Assembly (NCBI GenBank): GCA_946414395.1 | Contig: CAMKOE010000019.1 | Span: 1 to 44,974, forward strand | Origin: an uncultured Porphyromonadaceae bacterium | GTDB taxonomy: Bacteria > Bacteroidota > Bacteroidia > Bacteroidales > Muribaculaceae | Direction of reading: 5' to 3' | Length of the DNA: 44,974 nucleotides | Shown here: piece after piece, positions 26,061-34,217 of the stretch | How positions within the stretch are numbered: position 1 is the first letter of the stretch | Layout: each line of letters opens with the position of its first letter | Translations under genes and position numbers: made by a program | Notes under the pieces: generated by a model | The model's input: only the letters and a program-made list of their open reading frames with translations | Told to the model about the DNA's origin: nothing | The model's database searches: none

Positions 26061-27278
26061 TTACGAGACTACAACTTTTACACCTTGTTTGGCTTGCTGG
26101 ATGACCTGGTATACATCATCATTTGAACTGGCCTTCAATGCCAGCGTGCCGATGGCCATGTTGGCGCCAGTGAAGGTTTCAACCATTGTACCTGGCTTTA
26201 CCCACAAGTCTTCCTCGAGGATAAGGGGTTGTAATTCTGGGGCTATCTCCAAGTGGGAAAATGCGCCTGACTGATTGGCATGAAGGATTATCTCAACGAT
26301 TTGCTGTCTGTTCTGATCCATTCCCACGTTGATGGGTTCGAAGGGCTCACTGACAGCAGCAAGCGTTGCCCGCTCAATGATGTCCTCATCTGTAACATAC
26401 TTCAGCATTTCAGCCAAGCGGTTGCCACCCGCACGAGGAGAGACCTCCATGATATAGGCTTTGCCATTGGTACACAGCCGTGTCTCGATGTTATAGAGGC
26501 CAGTGCGCATCTTCAGCAACTTCATCAAGCGCTGCAGTTCGGAACGCAATTCGTCCTGTGCTACTTGAGGCATCGAGGAGGGCCAACTGTAGGCTGCGGG
26601 AGTGTATTCGTTTTCGGCCGCGTCGTCAAAGTACTGGTTGTTAAAAGTGCAGAACACCAATTCTCCATCTACCGAAAAACTATCGGTATCTGACGAGCAC
26701 CCCTGCTTTTCCAGGAAGTCCTCGATGATGAAGTGGCGGGAGGGCGAGCAGTCGAGGGCGTGGGCGATGGCGGCAGGGAGGTCGGCGGGGTCGTCGACGC
26801 GGGTGACACCCTTGCTGCCAGCGCTGTCCACGGGCTTGACGATGACAGGCCAGTTGAAGTAATCAACATCCTTGAGGGCTTCGCCTGCCTCGCTGTAACC
26901 GCGCGCGTTGGGCACATTGAAGCCATTGTCGGCCAGGAATTGGCGAAATCTGGACTTGTTCTGGAGGATACATGCGGCCTCATAACTGCACTGGAACGGC
27001 AGACCCATTTTCTCGGCAACATAGGCTGCCGAGACCACTCCGGGATCGACGGCAAAGGACATGATGCCGTCAATCTGCAACCGCTTTGCCAGTTCCAGCA
27101 CGGCCTCCTTGTCGATGATGCTCACGTTGTGGTATTCGTCGCTATACTTGTGGGCGATATTGTCGGGCAGGTAGTCCACCGAGATGACGTGGATGCTATG
27201 GCGATGTGCAGCCTCGATGACAGGCAACAGATAGCGCAGGCCACCCAAGAGCATCAGTTTTTTCTTCGATTTAGCCAT
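26061..27278 (-). CDS. ATP-grasp ligase, G+C-rich copy
   Basis: The protein has 405 residues. It begins KKLMLLGGLRYLLPVIEAA and contains the ATP-binding K148 in VIVKPVDSAGSKG, the mobile loop SAGSKG (152-157), and the metal motif MEVSPRAGGNRL. The C-terminal part (about 300-405) may form the extra domain seen in carbamoyl-phosphate synthase-like grasp enzymes. It starts 5 bp after the end of the DegT aminotransferase, so the pair is likely co-translated. Pairs of this type with DegT enzymes occur in surface-glycan loci and may build an amide-linked amino acid on an aminosugar. Substrate remains unknown. Confidence 0.88.
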   Translation of the reverse strand: MAKSKKKLMLLGGLRYLLPVIEAAHRHSIHVISVDYLPDNIAHKYSDEYHNVSIIDKEAVLELAKRLQIDGIMSFAVDPGVVSAAYVAEKMGLPFQCSYEAACILQNKSRFRQFLADNGFNVPNARGYSEAGEALKDVDYFNWPVIVKPVDSAGSKGVTRVDDPADLPAAIAHALDCSPSRHFIIEDFLEKQGCSSDTDSFSVDGELVFCTFNNQYFDDAAENEYTPAAYSWPSSMPQVAQDELRSELQRLMKLLKMRTGLYNIETRLCTNGKAYIMEVSPRAGGNRLAEMLKYVTDEDIIERATLAAVSEPFEPINVGMDQNRQQIVEIILHANQSGAFSHLEIAPELQPLILEEDLWVKPGTMVETFTGANMAIGTLALKASSNDDVYQVIQQAKQGVKVVVS

Positions 27279-27283
27279 AGTTA

Positions 27284-28399
27284 TTACTTGACAATCAGGT
27301 TAATAATACGGGCAAGATCAGCCTCGGCGAGCAGGTGATGGATGGGAAGGCAGAGTACGGTATCGGCCATGCGGGTCGCGTTGGGCAGATTCTCGCGGGT
27401 GGCACTCGGCAGGCCGCGATAGGTCGAGAAGTCGCTGATGAGCGGATAGAAATAACGGCGGGCAAGGATGCCGTTTTCACGCAACTTCATGAACAACTCG
27501 TCACGCGTCATGCCATACTCCTCGCTGTCGACAAAGATGGGGAAGTAACTGTAGTTGTGGCGCACTCCGGGCATATCGTCCCAGAAGTTAATGCCATTGA
27601 CAGGTCGCAACGCCTCGCGATAGCGGATGGCTACCTGGCGGCGTGCCTCGATGCAGGCATCCACCTGGCGCAGGTTGAGCAACCCATAGGCGGCACGCAA
27701 CTCGTCCATCTTGCCATTGATGCCAGGGGCAACGACCTCGGTCTCGCCGGCGAAACCGAAGTTCTTCAGGTAGTCGATGCGCTGCTTGGTCTTAGCATCA
27801 TGCACGACTAGGGCGCCACCCTCGACAGTGTTAAAGACCTTGGTGGCATGAAAACTCAACGTGGACATGTCACCCTCGGTCAAAATGCTCTTGCCATCGA
27901 CCTCGATGCCGAATGCATGGGCCGCATCATAGATGACCCTGAGGCCATACTTGTCAGCAATGTCCTGAATCTCGCGTGTGCGGCAGGGCTTGCCATAGAC
28001 ATGCACGGGCATAATGGCCGTCGTGCGCGGCGTGATGGCAGCCTCGATCCGTTCGGGGTCGATGCCGCCCGTTGCAGGATCAATATCAACAAACACTGGC
28101 TTAATGCCATTCCACCAGAGCGAATGGGTTGTTGCCACGAAACTATAGGGCGTCGTGATTACCTCGCCACTGATGTTCAAGGCCTGCAGGGCGGTAATCA
28201 ACGGCAATGTGCCGTTAGTGAACACACTGATGTAGGGCACCTTGAGGTACTCGCACAGTGCGGCCTCAAAGCGCTGATGAAACTCGCCATTGTTGGTAAT
28301 CCACTTGTTGTCCCAAATCTTGCGGAGCATCTCGTTGAACTCGTCAAGATCGGGCAGCAACGGTGACGTGACGGTGATGATGTCTTTATTGGTTTTCAT
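27284..28399 (-). CDS. DegT/DnrJ/EryC1-family sugar aminotransferase
   Basis: The start is placed at 28397-28399 (MKTNKDIITV), giving 371 residues; the upstream open frame has no similarity to the family. PLP-binding features are present: Schiff-base K187 in SFHATK, D158 and H161 in YDAAHA, and GGALVV (194-199) after the lysine. The N-terminal substrate region TSPLLPDLDEF (11-21) is typical. It transfers an amino group from glutamate to a keto-sugar nucleotide. It is first in the minus-strand glycan locus and has a promoter (28592-28622) with a leader of almost 190 nt. Relatives such as those making 4-amino-4,6-dideoxy sugars look alike. Confidence 0.92.
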   Translation of the reverse strand: MKTNKDIITVTSPLLPDLDEFNEMLRKIWDNKWITNNGEFHQRFEAALCEYLKVPYISVFTNGTLPLITALQALNISGEVITTPYSFVATTHSLWWNGIKPVFVDIDPATGGIDPERIEAAITPRTTAIMPVHVYGKPCRTREIQDIADKYGLRVIYDAAHAFGIEVDGKSILTEGDMSTLSFHATKVFNTVEGGALVVHDAKTKQRIDYLKNFGFAGETEVVAPGINGKMDELRAAYGLLNLRQVDACIEARRQVAIRYREALRPVNGINFWDDMPGVRHNYSYFPIFVDSEEYGMTRDELFMKLRENGILARRYFYPLISDFSTYRGLPSATRENLPNATRMADTVLCLPIHHLLAEADLARIINLIVK

Positions 28400-28591
28400 C
28401 TGAGTTGGGGAAAAATCATCCTCTGCACAGGTGCGCAAATTCAGGGTCACCGTCCCCAGCGGGAACAGTGCACCTGCCGATTGCAAGTAATGCCGTGGAC
28501 ACTATCGCAGTAGTCATTATCAGCGCTTTACCTGTTGCTATGTTACTGTGATGAGAGATGGCAACGTGTTTTGCCAAACTCTTCACGATGA
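28400..28591 (-). promoter_or_regulatory. Long 5' leader of the glycan locus
   Basis: The region between the likely transcription start (near 28585) and the DegT start codon (28399) is about 186 nt with no gene I can support. Bacteroidales capsule operons often use long leaders read by UpxY/NusG-like antiterminators; no such gene is visible in the window, so a regulatory role is only a guess. Including the terminator and promoter, the gene-free interval is 28400-28712. Confidence 0.35.
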
Positions 28592-28622
28592 CAAAATTAG
28601 TTTTTTTTAAGCATGTACGCAA
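28592..28622 (-). promoter_or_regulatory. Bacteroidetes-type promoter for the glycan locus
   Basis: Read on the minus strand, TTG (28620-28622) is followed after 20 bp by TAATTTTG (28592-28599). It lies just downstream of the terminator of the preceding hydrolase gene, an arrangement that separates two transcription units on the same strand. Confidence 0.6.
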
Positions 28623-28640
28623 CATTTGTCTCTAAAATTG

Positions 28641-28673
28641 CCGAAAAAAGTGCAGCGACCAAGCCGCTGCACT
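28641..28673 (-). terminator. Intrinsic terminator of the peptidoglycan-salvage operon
   Basis: A perfect 9-bp stem (28649-28657 with 28665-28673, 7-base loop) is followed on the minus strand by CTTTTTTCGG. It sits 40 bp after the stop of the SGNH hydrolase gene. This is the clearest classical terminator in the window. Confidence 0.85.
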
Positions 28674-28712
28674 CATAAATTAATCGTTGTTGTCGAATGG
28701 AGAAAAAGAAAC

Positions 28713-29366
28713 CTACTTGAGGTGGGGGCGGAGGGCGTCGCGCCAGAGGAGGTAGCCGGGGCCCATGAGGTGGAGGCCGTCGTTGGTGAGGTCGGTGCGC
28801 AGGCGGCCCTGGTCGTCGGCAAACAGGGGATAGAGGTTGATCCAGGTGACACCGTGGCGGCGGGCCACCTGCTCGAGCAGGGCGTTGGCCTCGACGACGA
28901 CGTGGTCACGGCCAACGAGCAGTTTCCATTCGCGCACGTCGTTGTTGAAGGGCAAGAGGCTCTGCAGGTAGATCCTGGTGCGCGGACTGCCCTGCTGGAC
29001 CATGACGATGAGGCGCTCGGTGGCGCGGGCGATGCTGTCGGCGGTGACACCATGGGAGATGTCGTTGACACCACACATGATGAACAGTTTCTTGGGTTTC
29101 CCCTTGATGATGGGGCCGATGCGGTCGATCATGCCTTGCACGATGTCGCCCACGATGCCGCGGTTCTTGATGTGGCTGTTGACCATGAGTTCGTTGAACT
29201 CACACCCGTCGGTCAGGCTATTGCCCAGCATGACGATGTCCTTCTTGCCGATGGGCAACTCATCGAACAGAGTCGCCCGGCGGGCATAATAGGGGTCCTG
29301 ATTGGCCTGCTGGGCGCTGAGGGCAAGTCCCATCAGCGCCGCGAGAATCACTATAAAAGTCCTCAT
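28713..29366 (-). CDS. Exported SGNH/GDSL hydrolase
   Basis: The protein has 217 residues, with a signal peptide ending near ALSAQ (15-19). The SGNH catalytic blocks are intact: block I GNSLTDG with nucleophile S50, block III GVND with N101, and block V DGLHL with D196 and H199. Members remove acetyl or acyl groups from sugars. As the last gene of the murein-salvage cluster it may de-O-acetylate muramic acid or related sugars, which is inference. It begins 11 bp after murQ ends and is followed by a clear terminator. Confidence 0.9.
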   Translation of the reverse strand: MRTFIVILAALMGLALSAQQANQDPYYARRATLFDELPIGKKDIVMLGNSLTDGCEFNELMVNSHIKNRGIVGDIVQGMIDRIGPIIKGKPKKLFIMCGVNDISHGVTADSIARATERLIVMVQQGSPRTRIYLQSLLPFNNDVREWKLLVGRDHVVVEANALLEQVARRHGVTWINLYPLFADDQGRLRTDLTNDGLHLMGPGYLLWRDALRPHLK

Positions 29367-29377
29367 AATACTATCAC

Positions 29378-30196
29378 TTATTTGCTCTCCCGATAGGCGT
29401 CAATCGCTTTTTTCACCGAGCCATGGAGCAGCAGCAGGCGCTTGGCGTCGTCATAGGGTAACTTGAGTTCGTCAACAATCCAGCGGGTACCGCGGTCGAC
29501 GAGTTTCTGATTGGTCAACTGCATGTTGACCATCTTGTTGCCCTTGACGCGCCCCATCTGTATCATCACGCTGGTCGAGATCATGTTGCAGATGAGTTTC
29601 TGCCCCGTGCCGCTCTTCATGCGTGAACTTCCAGTTACGTATTCCGGTCCCACGATCATCTCGATAGGAATCTCGGCCACCTCACTCACGGGGGCATCGG
29701 GATTGCTGGTGATGGCCGCGGTGAGACATCCGTTGGCACGCGCGTCACGCAGGGCACCGATGACATAGGGTGTCGTCCCCGAGGCGGCGATGCCAATCAC
29801 GGTGTCGAGCGCCGAGACATGATACTGCTGCAGGTCTTTCCATCCCTGGGCTGTGTCGTCCTCGGCATTCTCGACGGCATTGCGCAGGGCGGTGTCGCCG
29901 CCGGCAATGATGCCGATAATCCAGTCGGGCGACATGCCGAAGGTGGGAGGTATCTCGCTGGCGTCGAGCACACCCAGGCGTCCACTGGTCCCCGCACCCA
30001 TGTAGAAGATGCGGCCACCCTTCTTCATGCGCTCCACGATGCCGATGACCAGTTTCTCGATTTGAGGTATAGCCCGCTGCACAGCGTCGGCCACCTTGTG
30101 GTCCTCCTGATTGATCTCGGTGAGCAACTCGTGCACCGACTTCTGTTCCAGGTTATTATAGAGCGATTCTTGTTCGCTGATTTTTACAAATGCCAT
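29378..30196 (-). CDS. murQ: N-acetylmuramic acid 6-phosphate etherase
   Basis: The protein has 272 residues, slightly shorter than the common 300. It splits the D-lactyl ether of MurNAc-6-phosphate, giving GlcNAc-6-phosphate and lactate. The SIS-domain phosphate-binding site GAGTSGR (67-73), the catalytic E81 in DASEIPPTF and the second glutamate E112 in ENAEDD are all present. It acts in the cytosol. It follows the BadF-type kinase gene after 86 bp, which carry a short hairpin. Together with that kinase and the AmpG-like carrier it is the core of MurNAc recycling. Confidence 0.96.
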   Translation of the reverse strand: MAFVKISEQESLYNNLEQKSVHELLTEINQEDHKVADAVQRAIPQIEKLVIGIVERMKKGGRIFYMGAGTSGRLGVLDASEIPPTFGMSPDWIIGIIAGGDTALRNAVENAEDDTAQGWKDLQQYHVSALDTVIGIAASGTTPYVIGALRDARANGCLTAAITSNPDAPVSEVAEIPIEMIVGPEYVTGSSRMKSGTGQKLICNMISTSVMIQMGRVKGNKMVNMQLTNQKLVDRGTRWIVDELKLPYDDAKRLLLLHGSVKKAIDAYRESK

Positions 30197-30229
30197 AATC
30201 TTATCAAATTTTTATTCCACTATTGTCAT

Positions 30230-30251
30230 TGTGCCGCCTGCCGGTGGCACA
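30230..30251. other. Short hairpin between the kinase gene and murQ
   Basis: TGTGCCGCC (30230-30238) pairs with GGTGGCACA (30243-30251) with one G-T pair and a 4-base loop. It may protect or adjust the transcript between the two cistrons. Confidence 0.4.
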
Positions 30252-30282
30252 TCATCGCTCGCGGCCACGCCATTGCGGGGCC

Positions 30283-31131
30283 TTACTGTGCCGAGTGATA
30301 CTTCACTAGGCCTTCCATCGGGTCCTTGATGATGATGCCGATGGTGATGCCCAACGCCTGGGCGGCTTCTTGGAGCACGGCCTTCTCGCACTGTGCGATC
30401 GAACCCACAAAGTTGCAGGGCAACTCCTTGTAGCCCGGATAACTGGCCACGTTGCGGGTAAAGAAGTCGGTGAACGAGCGCAGCACGATATTGTGGATTG
30501 ACGGCTCGTCGATGTTATGCTCCAGGAACGGGGCGAACTGGGCCAGGAAGCGGTTGGCGGCCGGCTTGCGATAGACCGACGTGATAATGGTCGTGTAGTC
30601 CAGGTTATACTCCTTCATGAACTTTTCACACAGGTGCTCGGGCAATTGCTTCTTCAACACATCGCCCACGAGCAGTTTGCCCAGCACGGCGCCACTGCCC
30701 TCGTCGCCCAGAATATAGCCCAGCGGCGACACATTCATGACCACCTTCTCGCCATCATAGTAGCACGAGTTGCTGCCCGTGCCCAGGATGCAGGCGATGC
30801 CAGGCTTGCGGCCACACACGGCCCTGGCTGCAGCCAGCAGGTCGCTGGCGACTTCCACCTTGCCGGCGCTGGGCAGGTTGGCGCGCAGGGCGTTGACCAC
30901 CTGCTGCTTGATCTCGTCCGAGATAATGCCGGCGCCATAGTAATGGATCTCGTCCACCTTGTAGTTGGTCAAGTGGGGCATCAGTTCCCGCTTGATCTGT
31001 TCCTTCATCTCTTCCTCGGTGAGCAAGAGGGCATTCATTCCGGTAGTGAAAATCTGCGCTACCTTTTCTTTTCCGTTGAGCAGCGTCCAGTTGATCTTGG
31101 TGGAGCCGCAGTCTGCTATAAGTATCATCAT
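30283..31131 (-). CDS. murK: BadF/BadG-type sugar kinase, MurK-like (MurNAc/GlcNAc kinase)
   Basis: The protein has 282 residues. It is an ASKHA-fold kinase with phosphate-1 motif DCGST (7-11), catalytic-base region SDLLAAARA with D97, phosphate-2 GTGSNS (117-122) and GDEGSG (142-147). MurK of clostridia and Tannerella phosphorylates MurNAc and GlcNAc at O6. Its position directly before murQ supports this use here. Pfam-wise it is also similar to eukaryotic-type N-acetylglucosamine kinase. A paralogue with altered phosphate-1 motif lies at 43761-44621. Confidence 0.88.
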   Translation of the reverse strand: MMILIADCGSTKINWTLLNGKEKVAQIFTTGMNALLLTEEEMKEQIKRELMPHLTNYKVDEIHYYGAGIISDEIKQQVVNALRANLPSAGKVEVASDLLAAARAVCGRKPGIACILGTGSNSCYYDGEKVVMNVSPLGYILGDEGSGAVLGKLLVGDVLKKQLPEHLCEKFMKEYNLDYTTIITSVYRKPAANRFLAQFAPFLEHNIDEPSIHNIVLRSFTDFFTRNVASYPGYKELPCNFVGSIAQCEKAVLQEAAQALGITIGIIIKDPMEGLVKYHSAQ

Positions 31132-31192
31132 AATATATTGAGTTTTTTGAGTTTTAAGTTTTAAGTTGTGAGTTTTAAGCAGGATTCAATGA

Positions 31193-32353
31193 CTAGATCT
31201 TGATAAAGACTTTCTTCTTGTAGAGAATGTGGCCAATCACCCAATTGAGCAACACGAAGCAGACAGCATACAGGGCCGATGCCGTGTACTCGTTGAACAG
31301 CGAGTTGAAGAAGTCATAAACCGCACTGTGTACCGTGATGTTGCCGCCCTCGGCATCATGGCCCAGAGGAATCGCGCCAAACAGGATAGCCAGCACCGTG
31401 CCTATCAAGTACAGGGCCAGCGGGTTGACACCGAATGACTCGAAGAAGCGTGCCCAACTGCCCTTGCTGCCCTTGATATCGACAAAGTGGATGAGCATCG
31501 CCTGGATGCACATCGCCATGCCGCAGGTGATCAGCACAAACGTTGATGACCACATCTTCTTGCCACAAGGGATGCCATACTGCAGCAGCCAGCCGGCCAG
31601 CAGCATCACCGTGCCCCACAGCAGCATCGTGCTCACGCGCTCACTGTTGTTGTGTACCGACAGGATCATGCGTCCCACCAGGTAGCCGATCAAGACATGG
31701 GCAATGCACGGCAACGTGCTCAAGATGCCCTCGGGGTCAAACGAGATGCTCTCGCCAAAGGCGCTCTCGTGATACATGTGGTCGGTGCCCAACACGCTGT
31801 TGTCGATCTGGGCGATGATATTCTCGAGCGAGAAGTCATAACCATGCCCAAAGCCCAGAATCAAGGCATAGGCCACCAGGATGAGCCCGATGAGCCACGG
31901 GATGAACTTGCGATTGAACAACACCACACACAGCGAACCAAAGAAATAGACTAGCGCCAGCCGCTGGAACACACCCAGGTAGCGCAACGTGTCCAGGTTG
32001 TTCACCGCCTCGACAAAGGGGTCACCCTTGCACAGGCCGCGCACCAGATGCCCGAACCACTGCACCACCCAACCGATGAGGAAGAGCACGACCGTGCGGC
32101 GCACGATCTTCCACATCAGGGGACGTGATATCTTGTAGTTGAACTTCTTGAGCGAAAACGCCATCGACACGCCCATACAGAAGATGAAGAACGGGAAAAC
32201 CAGGTCGGTGGGCGACAAGCCGATCCACTCGGCATGCTCCAGTGGGCGGTACAGGTAACTCCATGTGCCGGGATTATTCACCAGTAGCATTCCAGCAATG
32301 GTGATACCCCGCAGGATGTCAAGAGACAGCAGTCGTTTATTCTCTTTTGCCAT
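31193..32353 (-). CDS. NagX-like membrane acyltransferase (heparan-alpha-glucosaminide acetyltransferase family)
   Basis: The start is placed at 32351-32353 (MAKENKRLLSL), giving 386 residues; the upstream frame reaches into the NamZ gene end. About ten membrane helices follow the hallmark LDILRGITIAGMLLVNNPG (8-26), then SPTDLVFPFFIFCMGVSMAF. Relatives (NagX, DUF5009) occur in GlcNAc-use clusters of many bacteria and may acetylate amino sugars across the inner membrane; the bacterial reaction is unproven. It fits a group handling cell-wall sugars. The 61-bp gap to the kinase gene holds short direct repeats of GAGTTTTAAG. Confidence 0.87.
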   Translation of the reverse strand: MAKENKRLLSLDILRGITIAGMLLVNNPGTWSYLYRPLEHAEWIGLSPTDLVFPFFIFCMGVSMAFSLKKFNYKISRPLMWKIVRRTVVLFLIGWVVQWFGHLVRGLCKGDPFVEAVNNLDTLRYLGVFQRLALVYFFGSLCVVLFNRKFIPWLIGLILVAYALILGFGHGYDFSLENIIAQIDNSVLGTDHMYHESAFGESISFDPEGILSTLPCIAHVLIGYLVGRMILSVHNNSERVSTMLLWGTVMLLAGWLLQYGIPCGKKMWSSTFVLITCGMAMCIQAMLIHFVDIKGSKGSWARFFESFGVNPLALYLIGTVLAILFGAIPLGHDAEGGNITVHSAVYDFFNSLFNEYTASALYAVCFVLLNWVIGHILYKKKVFIKI

Positions 32354-32407
32354 AATCTTAATATCGTTATTAGGTAAAATATGGACAATCCTTTCTTGTC
32401 GCACTCA

Positions 32408-33664
32408 TCAGTGATACAGGTAATACTTTGCCGAGCGGATGCGGAACACGTCAACGTCCTTGTTCCAGTAGTCGGCCATGTCTTCGACCTTGTATCGCTT
32501 GATGAAGCGCTCGCGGATCTCCCTGGAGCCGCACACCTTGTCAAACATGTTGTACCGCTTGGCATTCTGCTCAAACAGTTCCACCTGCGGGTACATCTCG
32601 TGGATAACCTGCAGGAAGTAGAATTGCGTCAGGCACAGGTTGGCAGCATCCGGGTCGGTGATATAGGTCTGCACGCCGTGCACCTCCTGTAACGACTTGT
32701 CAACGGCGACGCTCAGGGCAAAGAACGGCTTGTAGTTGATGGGCCTGAAGTGCATGCCCGGCAGGTTCAGGGCGTTCATGCGCATCGCCAGCGAATCGGC
32801 ATTGATCCACGAGGCGGCAAACGTCTGGAACGGCAACGTGTAGCCGATACCCGTGTTGAAGATATAGAGTTCGCCCAGGATGCCCGACACAGGATAGAAG
32901 AAAGCACTCTCGGGAGTGGGAATCTGGGGCGACGGGGCCACCCATGGCATACCCGTGTCGCGGAATTTCATGTCACGCGTCCAGCCTTCCATGGGAATCA
33001 CCGTCAACTTGCACTTGCGACCCGTCTTGGACTCCTGGCCGATGATGCCTTCCTCGTTAAGGAAGATGGCCAACTCACCAGGCGTGAGGCCATAGATGTA
33101 GGGGATGGCATATTTGCTCACAAACGAGAAATAGCCAGGCTCCACCAGATTACCCTCCACCTTGTTACCGCCCAGCGGGTTGGGACGGTCCAACACCATG
33201 AACTCGGTGCCATGCTTGGCACAAGCCTGCATGCACACGCCCATTGTGGCATAGAAAGTGTAACTGCGGCAGCCCACGTCCTGGATGTCATAGACCAGCA
33301 CGTCGATGTCCTTGAGCATCTCGGCTGTGGGCTCATGCGTCTTGCCGAACAGCGAGTACATCTTGATACCCGTAATCGGGTCCACGGCGTCGCCCACGGC
33401 ATCGCCAGCATGGGCATTGCCGCGCACGCCGTGCTCGGGTCCGAACAGGGCCACCAGTTGCACGCCGGGGGCCTCATTGAGGATGTCAACAGTGCTCTTG
33501 AGGTTATTATCGATGCCGCTGGGGTTGGTCACCAGCCCCACACGCTTGCCCTGCAACTGGGCGAAGCCGCCGTCACGCAGCACCTCCACGCCCGGCTTGA
33601 CAACCGCACCGGCCGTCACCACCGTCATCACCACACACACTGCAATTAACAATATTTTCTTCAT
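32408..33664 (-). CDS. namZ: Exo-beta-N-acetylmuramidase NamZ (GH171, DUF1343)
   Basis: The protein has 418 residues and a signal peptide (1-19). The body matches the DUF1343/GH171 family: GKRVGLVTNPSGID (39-52), LFGPEHGVRG (73-82), YDIQDVGCRSYTF (125-137), LDRPNPLGG (158-166). NamZ enzymes release MurNAc from the non-reducing end of peptidoglycan chains. The protein should be periplasmic. Its product would be the substrate for the import, kinase and MurQ steps encoded around it. The gene is separated from the AmpG-like gene by the inserted GxxExxY cassette. Confidence 0.93.
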   Translation of the reverse strand: MKKILLIAVCVVMTVVTAGAVVKPGVEVLRDGGFAQLQGKRVGLVTNPSGIDNNLKSTVDILNEAPGVQLVALFGPEHGVRGNAHAGDAVGDAVDPITGIKMYSLFGKTHEPTAEMLKDIDVLVYDIQDVGCRSYTFYATMGVCMQACAKHGTEFMVLDRPNPLGGNKVEGNLVEPGYFSFVSKYAIPYIYGLTPGELAIFLNEEGIIGQESKTGRKCKLTVIPMEGWTRDMKFRDTGMPWVAPSPQIPTPESAFFYPVSGILGELYIFNTGIGYTLPFQTFAASWINADSLAMRMNALNLPGMHFRPINYKPFFALSVAVDKSLQEVHGVQTYITDPDAANLCLTQFYFLQVIHEMYPQVELFEQNAKRYNMFDKVCGSREIRERFIKRYKVEDMADYWNKDVDVFRIRSAKYYLYH

Positions 33665-33699
33665 ACAACTGATAATTTTTAAACAATTGATTTTTTATT

Positions 33700-33727
33700 A
33701 ACAACTGAATCATCTGAATCATCTGAT
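33700..33727. repeat. Left inverted repeat of the GxxExxY cassette
   Basis: A 28-bp sequence whose reverse complement recurs at 34155-34182 with 25 of 28 positions alike. Within it CTGAATCAT is repeated in tandem with a 9-bp period. Confidence 0.75.
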
Positions 33728-33761
33728 AGCATCCGCACACAGATAAGGACTGATTAGTTTC

Positions 33762-34148
33762 TCATTTCTTCATAAAGTTAAACAAACGTTTGATATTCAC
33801 AGGAGTCTCGCCAAAGTTAACGAGCAACGCCAAATCAAGACCAGTTGCCTTGAGATAATTGAGAACCTGGGCTTCATGAACTTCAATCAATTTAGAAACA
33901 GCCTTGAGTTCAACTATAATCTTACCGTAACAAACAAAGTCTGCTATATACTCTTGTTGCAGCGCTTTGCCTTTATAAGAAATACAGAGTTTAACTTCAC
34001 GTTCATAGGGAATACCAGATGCTTGAAATTCAAGTTCAAGTGCCTCTTGATAAACTTTTTCAAGAAACCCGCTCCCCAATTCAAAAGCAACAGCATTCAA
34101 ACAACCACGAATGGCATACGTTTCATCTTGATACAAGTATTTCACCAT
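33762..34148 (-). CDS. GxxExxY-family protein
   Basis: The protein has 128 residues, the family size. The hallmark GSGFLEKVYQEAL (25-37) contains the GxxExxY pattern. The C-terminal part has IADFVCYGKIIVELKAV (69-84), whose D and ExK spacing is that of a PD-(D/E)XK nuclease fold, and then NYLKATG. The family is common in Bacteroidetes and some Planctomycetes, and its function is unknown. The gene is AT-rich, stands between namZ and the AmpG-like gene, and lies inside 28-bp inverted repeats; the right one ends 7 bp before the start codon. Nuclease activity has not been shown. Confidence 0.88.
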   Translation of the reverse strand: MVKYLYQDETYAIRGCLNAVAFELGSGFLEKVYQEALELEFQASGIPYEREVKLCISYKGKALQQEYIADFVCYGKIIVELKAVSKLIEVHEAQVLNYLKATGLDLALLVNFGETPVNIKRLFNFMKK

Positions 34149-34154
34149 AATATA

Positions 34155-34182
34155 ATCAGATTACTCAGATTATTCAGTTGTT
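34155..34182. repeat. Right inverted repeat of the GxxExxY cassette
   Basis: The reverse complement matches 33700-33727 at 25 of 28 positions. It sits immediately upstream of the GxxExxY start codon and may also influence its expression. Confidence 0.75.
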
Positions 34183-34217
34183 TTAAAATCCGTAGTTATC
34201 TGTCTGTTAAGGAGCGG

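Larger units (their letters stand above)
33700..34182. mobile_element. Possible small cassette: GxxExxY gene bounded by inverted repeats
   Basis: The 28-bp imperfect inverted repeats (33700-33727 and 34155-34182) enclose a single AT-rich gene inside an otherwise G+C-rich salvage cluster. No transposase is encoded and no target-site duplication is clear. The interpretation as a moved cassette is inference. Confidence 0.5.

Noticed and set aside
28416..28625. Small minus-strand frame of 69 codons upstream of the DegT gene
   Set aside because: It contains the promoter at 28592-28622, has no similarity to a known family and no ribosome-binding context.
31139..31180. Repeats of GAGTTTTAAG between the kinase and NagX-like genes
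   Set aside because: Low-complexity AT-rich sequence with no symmetry or second occurrence; no feature is supported beyond a simple repeat.
33700..33730. Short tandem repeats considered as a CRISPR remnant
   Set aside because: The period is only 9 bp without spacers, and the sequence is instead one arm of an inverted repeat around the GxxExxY gene.
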